Assembly: GCF_027587205.1 (NCBI RefSeq)
Contig: NZ_JAPDOD010000005.1
Coordinates: forward strand, 124,001 to 188,000
Source: Solirubrobacter ginsenosidimutans
GTDB taxonomy: Bacteria > Actinomycetota > Thermoleophilia > Solirubrobacterales > Solirubrobacteraceae
Direction: 5' to 3'
Length of the DNA: 64,000 nt
Made by a program: the position numbers and the translations under genes. The notes under the pieces are model-generated. The model ran no database searches and had not been told where the DNA came from. It saw only the letters and a list, made by a program, of their open reading frames with translations. This document shows, in pieces, positions 22,581 to 31,303 of the stretch (within the stretch, counting starts at the first letter, position 1; each line of letters starts with the position of its first letter).

Positions 22581-25463
22581 TTACGGCGTGGTGGTGCTGA
22601 GCGTGAAGGTCAGCGTCTTGCTGTAGCTGCCCGTGCGCAGCGGCTCGTTCGCCCCGATCTGCTGGCGGAACGAGATGGTCACGGCGTCGTTGGAGACCGG
22701 CGCGGCGTACGTCTTCAGCGTCGCGGTGAGCGGCGCGAACGCGCCGCCGCCGCTCGCCTGCAGCGGCGTCACCAGCGCGAACGCCCCGTTCACCAGGCGC
22801 CCGGTGGCGGTCGTGCTCGGATCCGCGACCGTCAGGGCCGCGTCACCGGCCGTCGAGATCACGTTCGCGGTCGTGCCCGCCGTGTACTCCTTCGCGACGC
22901 CCGGCGTGAACGCGCCGAAGGTCGCCGGCGTGCCGAGCGTGAGCGCCAGCGTGGCCGGGACGGACCCGCCCGCGGTCCCCTCGACCGCGGTCGCCGCGGT
23001 CGTCTGCGAGGCGCTCCACAGCAGCGCGCGGCCGAGCTGCGGTTGCAGGCCCTTGGCGTGCAGGCGGACGGTCGGGCTGGTGCCGATCAGGACGACGCCG
23101 GTGCCGCCGGGGGCGATCGCGTGGACGACGCTGGCCTTGCCGGCGGCCTGCGCCTGGCCGTTGTTGGCGTTGCTGGGACGCCACCAGCCGGACAACAGCG
23201 GGTCGGCGGCGTAGGACTGCTCGACGACCGCGTTGGCGCCCAGCCCGCTGTACCAGGTGGCCGGGAAGATCCACGCGTAGGGCTGCGCGCCGTTGACGAC
23301 CGGGCCGCCGTGGTTGACAACGTTCGCCACACCGCTCACGAGGCTCTGCCCCGTGGTCGCGGTGGCGGTCAGCAGCCCCGCGTTCGTGGTGAAGGCCGCA
23401 CCCGCGGCCGTGAGGCCGACGACGCCGCCGCGGCGGGCGAGGAACGCGTCCAGCGCGGCCTTGTTCGCGGCATTCAGCGTCGCCGGGTTCAGCGTGGCGC
23501 CGACGAGCAGCACGTCGACATCCGGCGTCAGGGTCGTGGTCAGCGTCGTCGCGGTGACGGCGCGGCCCTCGAACCCGAGGGCGAGGAGCGTGTCGCGCAC
23601 TTCGGAGCCGCCGTTGTAGGCGACGACGACCTTGTCCAGCGACGCCCCGGTCCACGCGCTCGGCGCGGCCTTGAACGTCGTCCCGTGCTTGGTCGCCTCG
23701 GCCGTCGCGAGCGCGCGGGCGGTGCGCGGGATCAGGACGGAGCCGTCGGCGAGGCGCTGCGTCTTGACGCCCTGATCGAGCAACGCGTTGAGCGCGAGCA
23801 GGTCCTCGGCGTCCTGCGGGTCGAGCACCAGGTCGCCTTCGCCCGCGGCCACCTGGCCGGCGGCGACGCCCTCGTAGACCCGCTCGGTGTCGACGGCGGG
23901 CAGCGGGTCCCACAGCGTGTCGACCGTCGCGCCCCACGTGAGCGCCTGGCTCCAGGCGCCCGGGCCGGCGTACAGGTCGTCGACGCGGTCGGTCAGGTCG
24001 ATGCCCGGCTCCAGCAGCGAGTTCACGAGGCCGCGCTTGGGCTGGCGCAGGTCGAGCACGTAGGAGCCGGCGGGGTAGGTGTTCCCTCCGGCCGTGAACG
24101 CCGCCTTCGCGATCGTCACGCGGCCGCCGCTGGCGATCAGCAGGTCCACGAGGCGCTTGACGGCCGGCGCGGAACGCTGGCGCGCGCCGGCGGGGATCAC
24201 GTACGCGCGCGGGAAGGTCGTCGTGTACTTGTCCTCCTCGCCCCAGCCTTCGACGTAGCCGACCGGGATGTCGCGCAGCGGCTCAGCGGCCCAGCCGCGG
24301 CGGTAGCCCTCGGCCTGGTCGAAGATGACCTGGTCGCGGTGGTCCTGGATGTACTTCAGCGAGGTCTTGATCGCCACGTCGTGCACGTCGGTGTCGATGT
24401 CGGCGCGGCGGATGGCCGTCGCGCCGGTGCCGCTCGGCTGCAGCGGCGCCTCGATCGTGTACGGGATGCTGCTCTGGAGCATCGCGAACGACGGCACGTA
24501 GATCGGCGGGAAGTCGTCCCACACGCCGGGCGCGTCGTCGCGGAACGGAATCCGCGCGCGCGTGACCTCCGGGTACCCGAGGGCGGCGATGCCGGACTCG
24601 ATGTTCAGGGCGTTGGGCAGCCCGTGCTTGATGTAGAGGTCGTACTCGTTGTTGACGTTGTGCGGCGGCGTGCTCGGGTGCAGCAGCGTCGGGTTGACGT
24701 ACCCGTGCAGGTCGAGCGTGATGATCGGCCGGTGCTCGACGATCAGGTCGCGGATCAGACGGGCCTCCGGCTGCGAGGCGATCGTCAGGTCGCGGTTGAG
24801 GTCGTAGCCGGCGCTGTTGGCGCGCGTGTTCGCGATGCGCCCGTCCGGGTTCGACGTGACGTTGAAGATCAGGATGTTGCGCTTGAGCAGCGCCTCGATC
24901 GCGGGATCGGTGCTCGTCGCGTACTGCTCGAGGACGCGGACGATCGCGTCCGTGCCCTCCTTCTCGTTGCCGTGGATGTTGCCGTTGACGAACAGCGGGG
25001 TCTTGTAGCCCGCCAGCAGCGCCGCGTCCTCGCGGGCGCGGACAGGCTCGTCCTCGATCAGCTGGCGCCAGGCGCCCTGCTGCGCGGCCTCGGCGGCGGT
25101 CTCCGGCGCCGTCACGACCACGGCGTAGAGGTCGCGGCCACCCGAGGACTTGCCGGCCACTCGCGCCGAGATGCGGTTGCTCGCGGCCTGCAGCGCGTTC
25201 AGCTTGGGCGCGATCTCGTCATACGGGATGTCGCCGATCGACGCGGAGGCGTCGGCCGGGTTGTCCGGCCAGACCGGCAGGACGTTCTGCTGCGGGTACG
25301 CGGGCCGCGGGGTGACACCGGCGGCGGCGAACGCGGTCAGCGGGCTGAACGACGCCGGCGTGGAGCTGAAACTGGCGGATGCGGCGACCGGCGCGGCCAG
25401 CGCGGCCGCGGCGGCTACCGACGCAGCGACCCGTACGAGCCGCATGGGCATGACTGTGGGCAC
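22581..25463 (-). CDS. Large secreted M14-family zinc carboxypeptidase
   Basis: About 960 residues from the GTG at 25463 (GAGAGG 11 bases upstream); nearby TTG and ATG starts are possible. A signal peptide (MRLVRVAASVAAAAALAAPV) leads to an M14 domain. The zinc-binding HxxE is NIHGNEKEG (His164, Glu167) and the third ligand is His253 in LDLHGY, with the NPDGR motif (205-209) between them. The remaining ~600 residues include alternating strand-rich regions and Ser/Thr/Ala-rich tails, with no sorting motif seen. It should trim peptides outside the cell. The PucR-type regulator gene upstream on the same strand may control it. Confidence 0.85.
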   Translation of the reverse strand: MPTVMPMRLVRVAASVAAAAALAAPVAASASFSSTPASFSPLTAFAAAGVTPRPAYPQQNVLPVWPDNPADASASIGDIPYDEIAPKLNALQAASNRISARVAGKSSGGRDLYAVVVTAPETAAEAAQQGAWRQLIEDEPVRAREDAALLAGYKTPLFVNGNIHGNEKEGTDAIVRVLEQYATSTDPAIEALLKRNILIFNVTSNPDGRIANTRANSAGYDLNRDLTIASQPEARLIRDLIVEHRPIITLDLHGYVNPTLLHPSTPPHNVNNEYDLYIKHGLPNALNIESGIAALGYPEVTRARIPFRDDAPGVWDDFPPIYVPSFAMLQSSIPYTIEAPLQPSGTGATAIRRADIDTDVHDVAIKTSLKYIQDHRDQVIFDQAEGYRRGWAAEPLRDIPVGYVEGWGEEDKYTTTFPRAYVIPAGARQRSAPAVKRLVDLLIASGGRVTIAKAAFTAGGNTYPAGSYVLDLRQPKRGLVNSLLEPGIDLTDRVDDLYAGPGAWSQALTWGATVDTLWDPLPAVDTERVYEGVAAGQVAAGEGDLVLDPQDAEDLLALNALLDQGVKTQRLADGSVLIPRTARALATAEATKHGTTFKAAPSAWTGASLDKVVVAYNGGSEVRDTLLALGFEGRAVTATTLTTTLTPDVDVLLVGATLNPATLNAANKAALDAFLARRGGVVGLTAAGAAFTTNAGLLTATATTGQSLVSGVANVVNHGGPVVNGAQPYAWIFPATWYSGLGANAVVEQSYAADPLLSGWWRPSNANNGQAQAAGKASVVHAIAPGGTGVVLIGTSPTVRLHAKGLQPQLGRALLWSASQTTAATAVEGTAGGSVPATLALTLGTPATFGAFTPGVAKEYTAGTTANVISTAGDAALTVADPSTTATGRLVNGAFALVTPLQASGGGAFAPLTATLKTYAAPVSNDAVTISFRQQIGANEPLRTGSYSKTLTFTLSTTTP

Positions 25464-25504
25464 GGAGTGCAATACCTCTCGAGAAGTGGAAACGGAGCGT
25501 GGAC

Positions 25505-25559
25505 CGCCCGCGGAAGCGGGCGTGCGGAATCAGGCCCCGGAACGACCAAGAGCCGGGGC
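25505..25559 (-). terminator. Two hairpins between the PucR regulator and the M14 peptidase
   Basis: CGCCCGC (25505-25511) and GCGGGCG (25516-25522) close a GGAA tetraloop. GCCCCGG (25534-25540) and CCGGGGC (25553-25559) form a second stem with a 12-base loop. Both lie downstream of the regulator and upstream of the peptidase start, so they may end the regulator transcript or act in the peptidase leader. The rest of this 143-bp gap shows an A+T-richer patch near 25585-25606 and no gene. Confidence 0.5.
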
Positions 25560-25606
25560 GATGACCTCTCGCACTGCTCTCATTTTCACGTGCGCCTCAC
25601 GCTAAG

Positions 25607-26665
25607 TCAAGTATTCCGATCATCTTTGATGTATTCAGCCGCGGCGCGCTCGATGTCGAGCGCCTGGAGGCCGAGCGCGAGCTGCGTCTGGCCCAGCGTC
25701 GTCTGCGGGTCGTGACCGGTCAGCGAGCGGATGCGCTCGAGCCGGCTCGAGACGGTGTGGCGATGGGCGAAGATCACCGTCGCGGTCGCGTTCATGTTCG
25801 CGTCGTGCGCGAGATAGGCGCGGAGCGTGTCGACCAGGTCGCGGGCCGGCCCGACGGTGGAGTCGATCAGCGCCTGACGCTGCGCCCCGCTCGAGGCCAG
25901 CAGCAGCCGCCAGCTCCCCCCGAGCAGCGCGTCGAGGTCCACCCCGTCCAGCCCTCCGGACAACTCGGCCACGCGGAGCGCGTCGCTCAATGCGGCCGCG
26001 TCGGGCTCGAACGGGGAGAGCCCGGTGGTCCCGAACCGGCGGGCGAGCCGCCGTGCCGCGGCGCCGGGATCGCCGACGCGGGGCGCCGGCAGCAGCGCCT
26101 GGACCCGATCGTCGCGCGGCGCCGCCAGCGCGCCCGGGTACTCCTGCGCGATCGTCGCCAGGACCCGGTCGACGCGACCCACGGCCCGCACGCTCAAGGC
26201 GCTGGCACCGCGGGAGAGGTCGGCGTCCAGGCCGCGGGCCCGCGCCACGATCTCCGCTCCTGTCAGCGGCTGAGGACCGCGCAGCTCGTCGAAGAACACC
26301 GCCGACGCGCGCCGCTTCGTGACGCTGGCATCGCGCAGGGTCAGTGCGGTGAGCGCCGCCACGGCGGCGAGCTCGAGCACCTCTTCCGCATCGTCCGGAT
26401 CGCCGGCGTCCAGGAGCCGCACCGACCCGAGGACCTCGTCACCGGAGCGGACCGGGATCTCGAGCAGGACACGCGGCCGGTGCCCGACAGGAAGTGGCGG
26501 CTCGACGACCGCGACGTCCTGGAGCACGATCGCCACGGTTCCCCCGAGGTGCTCGGCCGCGATCGCCGCCACCGGCGCGACGCCGCCACCCGCGAGGACG
26601 GCGTCGATCATCTCGAGGTGGATCTTCCTTACATCGGCGACCGCGCGGTCAGCAAGCGCGGACAA
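25607..26665 (-). CDS. PucR/CdaR-type helix-turn-helix transcriptional regulator
   Basis: 352 residues. The C-terminal ~60 residues form the PucR-type HTH (HTH_30 pattern): LVDTLRAYLAHDANMNATAT, then IFAHRHTVSSRLERIRSLTG. The middle has a GGDEF-derived-like region seen in CdaR proteins, and the N-terminal ~110 residues look like a GAF-type sensor (VLLEIPVRSGDEVLGSVRLL). The start is taken as the TTG at 26665, seven bases after GGAG; an ATG at 26611 is an alternative. These regulators often govern purine, amino-acid or carbohydrate use. Its downstream same-strand neighbour is the M14 peptidase. Confidence 0.82.
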   Translation of the reverse strand: MSALADRAVADVRKIHLEMIDAVLAGGGVAPVAAIAAEHLGGTVAIVLQDVAVVEPPLPVGHRPRVLLEIPVRSGDEVLGSVRLLDAGDPDDAEEVLELAAVAALTALTLRDASVTKRRASAVFFDELRGPQPLTGAEIVARARGLDADLSRGASALSVRAVGRVDRVLATIAQEYPGALAAPRDDRVQALLPAPRVGDPGAAARRLARRFGTTGLSPFEPDAAALSDALRVAELSGGLDGVDLDALLGGSWRLLLASSGAQRQALIDSTVGPARDLVDTLRAYLAHDANMNATATVIFAHRHTVSSRLERIRSLTGHDPQTTLGQTQLALGLQALDIERAAAEYIKDDRNT

Positions 26666-26768
26666 GCGGGCTCCAGTCTCATGGAGCTAAAGCTATCAAA
26701 CCCGATCGTCTTTCCATCGATTTGGGGGCCCATCGGTGCTGCAGCTTGCGACCATCCCTTGGCACGCT

Positions 26769-27254
26769 TCAGGAGTCTGTTTCGAAGCGGGCGTCGGCCC
26801 GGACCTCGTTGACGCGCTCGGCGGCGCCCTCGAGCCACCCCGTGCGCTCAGCCCCGACGACGTCGAAGCGCGGCACGTAAGGCTTGATGTCGAGCACCGG
26901 CGTCCCGTCGACGAGGTCGACGCCGGCGATCTCGAGCGTTCCCCCTTCGACCGCGATCAGCCGCACGACCGACAGGCCGATCGGGTTCGGGTGCCGGGGC
27001 GAGCGAGTGGAGAACACGCCGCGCGGCGTGTCGTCCAGGAACGGCATCACCTCCAGCCCGCCCGGCCTGCCCCGGTGCAGGTGCGTGATGACGTGCACGT
27101 GCGAGAACCCGTCGAGGTCCTTCAGGCCGGGGGCGAACTCGGGCAGCACCTCGATCCGCCCCCGCACCGCCTCCGCCGCCACCGACTGCAGCGGCATGCC
27201 GTCGAGCCGCGTGAACGGCGACCGCACGGTCCCGATGGGGCGATACGAGATCAC
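26769..27254 (-). CDS. trmO: TrmO/TsaA-family tRNA methyltransferase (m6t6A37)
   Basis: 161 residues, matching the single-domain form of the family (the E. coli protein has an extra C-terminal region). Seen are IGTVRSPF at the start, LKDLDGFSHVHVITHLHR, the SAM-pocket signature STRSPRHPNPIGLSVVRL and GTPVLDIKPYVPRFD. TrmO methylates N6 of t6A at position 37 of tRNAs decoding ACY codons. It lies 10 bp downstream of the DHFR-like gene stop on the same strand, probably co-transcribed. Confidence 0.88.
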   Translation of the reverse strand: MISYRPIGTVRSPFTRLDGMPLQSVAAEAVRGRIEVLPEFAPGLKDLDGFSHVHVITHLHRGRPGGLEVMPFLDDTPRGVFSTRSPRHPNPIGLSVVRLIAVEGGTLEIAGVDLVDGTPVLDIKPYVPRFDVVGAERTGWLEGAAERVNEVRADARFETDS

Positions 27255-27264
27255 CCCCGCGATG

Positions 27265-27822
27265 CTAGCCCTGCGACGCGTAGACGTGGATGACGATCCC
27301 GGAGGCGAACGTGGTCGTCCGCTGCAGCGTCAGATGCGTCGTGTCGATGCCCTCCAGCAGCCGCTCGCCCGCGCCGGCGATCACCGGGAAGACCCACAGG
27401 TGGAGCTCGTCGATCAGCCCGTGCTCGAGCAGCGTGCGATCGAGCTCACCGGTGCCGAATTTCAGGATGTCCGCGCCCGGCTGCTGCTTCAGCTCGGCGA
27501 CGTACTCCGCGACGTCGCCTTCGATCACGCTCGCGTTCCAGGTCGTCTGCCCCAGCGTCCGCGACGCGACGTGCTTGGGCAGGGCATTGATGCGGTCGGT
27601 GTAGGGGTCCGAGGGCCGCGTCGGCCACACGGCCGCGAACCCCTCGTAGGTCTCCCGTCCCAGCAGCAGGGTGTCCGCGGCGAACAGCATGTCGCCGGCG
27701 TACCGCATGTACTCCTCGTCCCAGTACTTCGGGCCGCCCCACACCTGCGGGTTGCTGATGACGCCGTCGAGCGTGACGAACGTGGACTCGACGAGCTTGC
27801 GGGGATTGGTGTGCGTGTTCAT
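27265..27822 (-). CDS. Dihydrofolate-reductase-family protein (RibD C-terminal domain)
   Basis: 185 residues from the ATG at 27822. Landmarks are LVESTFVTLDGVISNPQVWG, the strand-helix ADTLLLGRETYEGFAAVWPT (ligand-site Gly-Arg-x-Thr-Tyr), GADILKFGTGELDRTLLEHG (NADPH-binding GTGEL) and LIDELHLWVFPVIAGAGERL. The family is NADPH-dependent and covers riboflavin-type reductases and many reductases of unknown substrate; it is not the housekeeping FolA. An intact relative of the remnant at the start of the window. Confidence 0.85.
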   Translation of the reverse strand: MNTHTNPRKLVESTFVTLDGVISNPQVWGGPKYWDEEYMRYAGDMLFAADTLLLGRETYEGFAAVWPTRPSDPYTDRINALPKHVASRTLGQTTWNASVIEGDVAEYVAELKQQPGADILKFGTGELDRTLLEHGLIDELHLWVFPVIAGAGERLLEGIDTTHLTLQRTTTFASGIVIHVYASQG

Positions 27823-27903
27823 GGTGCCTCGACGCGCGAGTCCTCCGCCACCCGACAATGACCGCTCGATGTGGCGCGCAAACGCTCGGCGCGCCGCCGC
27901 CCC

Positions 27904-28368
27904 TCAGCGGCGGCTCAGCGACGTGGGGTCGCCGAGGGAGGAAAGGTCGGGCCGGCGACTGTCCAGCCCGTAGTCCCAGATCTCACCGGTCCTCGGCTCG
28001 ATCACGAGCGAGAGGAACGTGCCCGTGGGGATCTCCGCACCGGGCGGGTGCTTCGCGCCTTCGGCGGCGAAGTCGCCGGTCATCACGATCAGGTCGACGT
28101 CCTCGTCGTCCCCGACGTCGTCGCCGGCCATTGCCGCGTGCACGGCCGCGTTGTGGGTCGTGGCGATCGCCGTCACGTCATCTGGATCCGGGTCGCCATT
28201 CGCCGCAGCGAAGCCCATGCCGATCCGCATGATCTCGCTGTCGGACAACCCTCCGGATAGGCCGGCATTGACGGTGGAGGCCGCGTCCGCGGTGGTGCCG
28301 AGGACACCGTGGAGCGCGAACAGCAGGAGGGCGGCGCAGATGACCGCGGCACCGGTTCGAGAAGGCAT
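27904..28368 (-). CDS. Secreted protein of unknown function
   Basis: 154 residues with a signal peptide (MPSRTGAAVICAALLLFALH, cleavage near TTADA). The mature part contains EIMRIGMGFAAANGDPDPDD, VDLIVMTGDFAAEGAKHPPG and PTGTFLSLVIEPRTGEIWDY, a pattern I have seen in small exported actinobacterial proteins without assigned function. It has no cysteine after cleavage and is acidic. Ends 82 bp before the DHFR-like start. Confidence 0.65.
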   Translation of the reverse strand: MPSRTGAAVICAALLLFALHGVLGTTADAASTVNAGLSGGLSDSEIMRIGMGFAAANGDPDPDDVTAIATTHNAAVHAAMAGDDVGDDEDVDLIVMTGDFAAEGAKHPPGAEIPTGTFLSLVIEPRTGEIWDYGLDSRRPDLSSLGDPTSLSRR

Positions 28369-28382
28369 GGCCGCAGCCGCTC

Positions 28383-28945
28383 CTACCGCGTCGTCAACGT
28401 GACGCTCTGGTTGTTCGTGCCGGCGAACTCGGGGGCGGTCTCCGCCAGCGCGTCGACGACCCGCCGGGCGAGCGGGTGCCGCCCGCCGGGTGGGAGCAGC
28501 GCGTAGATGTCGCGGCGACCGACGGGTGCATCGAGCCGGCGGATCGCGACGCCGGCGTAGTCGTCGATCAAGAGGCTCGGGACCCAGCCGACGCCGAGGC
28601 GACGTCGAACTCGCCGCTGATGAACCGCGACTCGAGGGTGCTCGGCGTCACCTCGCTGAGGATGATGCGAAGGCCACCGTCGGCGGACCGGAGGCGCCTG
28701 ATCGCCGCGGGCACGAACCCCCGCCAGCGCGGTCGGAGCTCGAGCAGGACCTCACCCACGTGCGTCAGGCGAAGGCCGGCGCGCCCGCGGTCGCGGTCGA
28801 ACACCCGCACGCCGATCTCGGTCTCCAGCAACGCGATCTGGTGCGAGACCGACGGCTGCGAGAGCGAGAGCTTCTCAGCGGCCCGCGAGAACGACTGCTC
28901 GTGGGCCACGACGCGGAACTCTACGCGTACCGCGAGCTCTCGACC
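28383..28945 (-). pseudogene. Decayed LysR-family regulator
   Basis: Three pieces of a LysR protein lie in different frames. The HTH (FRVVAHEQSFSRAAEKLSLS, then QPSVSHQIALLE) is intact except that its first helix is out of frame. Part of the effector domain follows directly (RGFVPAAIRRLRSADGGLR, ending in GEFDVA), with about 40-50 residues missing between them. A last fragment in another frame (LGVGWVPSLLIDDYAGVAIR, then GRRDIYALLPPGG) is the C-terminal subdomain; about 90 residues before it are gone. An intact gene would be ~300 codons. It probably once controlled the divergent aldo-keto reductase. Confidence 0.75.
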
Positions 28946-28992
28946 TCGCTGGCGTACGATCAGCCGGTCGCCGCGGCCTGAGGAGGGCACCG

Positions 28993-29964
28993 ATGCAGTA
29001 CACACGGCTGGGAAGCACCGGGCTGAAAGTCAGCCGGCTCGCGCTGGGCTGCATGAGCTACGGCGACCCCACGACCCCGGGCGCGCACGAGTGGGCTCTC
29101 GTCGACGACGCGGCGCAGCCGTTCTTTCGCCAAGCGATCGAACTCGGCATCACGTTCTGGGACACGGCGAACGTCTACCAGGCGGGCACGTCAGAGGAGG
29201 TGGTCGGCCGCGCGATCAAACGCTTCTCGCGGCGCGAGGACATCGTGCTCGCCACCAAGGTGTTCGGCAGGATGCACGACGGCCCGGGCGGGCAAGGGCT
29301 GTCGCGCAAGGCGATCCTCGAACAGCTCGACGCATCGCTGAAACGGCTGGACACCGACTTCGTCGACCTCTACCAGATCCACCGCTTCGATCCCGACACC
29401 CCGGTCGAGGAGACGATGGAGGCGCTGCACGACGTGGTCAAGGCGGGCAAGGTCCGCTACATCGGCGCGTCGTCGATGTACGCGTGGCAGTTCGCCAAGC
29501 TCCAGCACGCGGCGGACCTCGGCGGCTGGACGCGGTTCGTCTCGATGCAGAACCAATACAACCTGCTGCGCCGCCAGGACGAACGCGAGCTGATGGCGAT
29601 GTGCGCCGACATGCAGGTGGGCCTGGTGCCCTACTCGCCGAACGGCAAGGGCCGCCTCGCGCGCCCGTGGGGCGAGCAGAGCACGCGCTCCACCGTCGAC
29701 AAGGTCGTCCAGTCCTTCGACTCACCGCTTGACGAACCGGTCGTCGACGTCGTCGAGCAGGTCGCCCAGGCGCGCGGCGTGACGATGGCCCAGGTCGCGC
29801 TCGCGTGGGTGCTGACCAACCCGGCCGTCAATGCCCCGATCGTCGGCGCCACCAAGCCGCATCACCTCTCCGAGGCGGTCGCGGCGCTGGACCTCCAGCT
29901 CACCGCGGAGGAGTGTCGAGCGCTCCAAGCGCCGTACACGAATCACGGGCCTTCCTGGTTCTAG
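28993..29964 (+). CDS. Aldo-keto reductase
   Basis: 323 residues, standard for the AKR superfamily TIM barrel. The catalytic tetrad is visible as Asp57 (WDTANVY), Tyr62, Lys89 (LATKVF) and His130 (YQIHRFD). NADPH-binding elements at the C-terminal side (VPYSPNGKGRLARP, then IVGATKPHHLSEA) are present. The sequence is of the YajO/AKR11-like group. A ribosome site GAGGAGG precedes the ATG at 28993. Substrate unknown. Its end overlaps the convergent MFS gene by 65 bp. Confidence 0.9.
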   Translation: MQYTRLGSTGLKVSRLALGCMSYGDPTTPGAHEWALVDDAAQPFFRQAIELGITFWDTANVYQAGTSEEVVGRAIKRFSRREDIVLATKVFGRMHDGPGGQGLSRKAILEQLDASLKRLDTDFVDLYQIHRFDPDTPVEETMEALHDVVKAGKVRYIGASSMYAWQFAKLQHAADLGGWTRFVSMQNQYNLLRRQDERELMAMCADMQVGLVPYSPNGKGRLARPWGEQSTRSTVDKVVQSFDSPLDEPVVDVVEQVAQARGVTMAQVALAWVLTNPAVNAPIVGATKPHHLSEAVAALDLQLTAEECRALQAPYTNHGPSWF

Positions 29965-31303
29965 GGACCAGTTTGAGCGTGATCGCCGCGGTGGCGACCA
30001 GCGCGGTGGTGGCGACGAGCAGCGCGATCGACAACCCGTCGGCGTAGGCCGTGGCGGTTCCAGCGGTGGCGTGGGCGGTGACGATCGAGCCCAGCACCGC
30101 CACGCCGAGCGTCGCGCCGACCTGGCGGCCGGCGTTGTGGATCGCGGAGGCCATGCCGGTGCGCGCGGCGTCGACCGCGGCGACCGCGGTCGCGGTCGTT
30201 GCGGGCAGCGCGATCCCGGCGCCCGCGCCGATGGCGAACAGCGCGGGCCACAGGAGCCCGGCGCCGGGCGCCGCTCCGACTCGGCTGAGCAGCAGCGCTC
30301 CACCCGCGGCGCACAGCAACCCGACGACGATGGCGACCCGCGCCGGAACGCGCGCCGTGAGCCGGCCCGAAGCGGCGGCGAAGAGCGCGGTGGCGGCGCC
30401 GAGCGGCAGCAGCGTGAGTCCCGCCTGCAAGGGCGTGCTGCCACGGAAGGTCTGCAGGAAGTCCGAGAGATAGACGCTGGTCGCGAGCATCACGAACATC
30501 AGCGTCGCGGCCGCGAGGTTGGCCGCCGCGAAGACCGGACGGCGGACGAGCTCGAGGTCGACGAGCGGCGCCGGGTGGCGTCGTTCGGCAGCGACGAACG
30601 CGGCGGCGAGGAGCACGGTGGTCGCGAACGCGAGCAGCACGGCGCTCGAGGTCCAGCCGCGGCCGGGACCTTCGATCAGGCCGAAGACGAGGCTGGCGAG
30701 CACCGCGGTCACGAGCAGCGCGCCGAGGTGGTCGAAGCGGCGGGTGGGAGCGGCCTGCGCATCGCGGGGGATGAGCCGCAGCGCCGCCGACGCGAGACCG
30801 AGCGCCGCCAGCGCGCTCAAGCCGAACACCCACCTCCACCCGAGCCCGCTGACGATCACGCCGCCGAGCAACGGGCCGACGGCGATCCCGAGCCCCGAGC
30901 CCGCGCCCCACACGCCGATGGCGCGGGCGCGCGCGCCGGGCGCGGAGAACGTCACCGTCACGATCGACAGCGACGCGGGCAGGATCAGCGGCGGTCCGAG
31001 CGCCTGCACCACCCGCGCGCCGATCAGCAGGCCCGGGTCGGAGGCCAGCGCGCAGCCGAGCGATCCGGCTGCGAACGTCACGAGCCCGGCGACGAAGGCG
31101 CGGCGGCGACCGTAGCGATCGGCGAGCACGCCGCCGGCGACCAGCAACGCGGCGAAGACGAGCACGAACGCGTCGACGATCCATTGGCGCTGGACGTGCG
31201 AGGCACCGAGGTCGCTGCTCAACTGCGGCAGCGCGACGGCGATCATGTTCGAGTTGGCGACGCTGAGGACCTGGGCGGTGACCAGCACCGCGAGCACCCT
31301 CAT
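29900..31303 (-). CDS. MFS transporter, DHA2 (14-helix) type
   Basis: 467 residues from the ATG at 31303. Starts MRVLAVLVTAQVLSVANSNM, with the motif-A loop GVLADRYGRRRAF after helix 2 and motif C-like GSGLGIAVGPLLGG in helix 5. About 14 membrane spans are countable. Proton-coupled drug or metabolite efflux is usual for this group. Its ATG overlaps the TGA of the DapA-like gene (ATGA at 31300-31303), so it is the last gene of the MocR-aldolase-MFS operon and may export or import the aldolase metabolite. Confidence 0.85.
   Translation of the reverse strand: MRVLAVLVTAQVLSVANSNMIAVALPQLSSDLGASHVQRQWIVDAFVLVFAALLVAGGVLADRYGRRRAFVAGLVTFAAGSLGCALASDPGLLIGARVVQALGPPLILPASLSIVTVTFSAPGARARAIGVWGAGSGLGIAVGPLLGGVIVSGLGWRWVFGLSALAALGLASAALRLIPRDAQAAPTRRFDHLGALLVTAVLASLVFGLIEGPGRGWTSSAVLLAFATTVLLAAAFVAAERRHPAPLVDLELVRRPVFAAANLAAATLMFVMLATSVYLSDFLQTFRGSTPLQAGLTLLPLGAATALFAAASGRLTARVPARVAIVVGLLCAAGGALLLSRVGAAPGAGLLWPALFAIGAGAGIALPATTATAVAAVDAARTGMASAIHNAGRQVGATLGVAVLGSIVTAHATAGTATAYADGLSIALLVATTALVATAAITLKLVPRTRKARDSCTALGALDTPPR

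Noticed and set aside
29900..29964. Functional antisense meaning of the 65-bp overlap of aldo-keto reductase and MFS genes
   Set aside because: The overlap covers only the variable C-terminal tail of the MFS protein and is easily explained by loss of an earlier stop codon.
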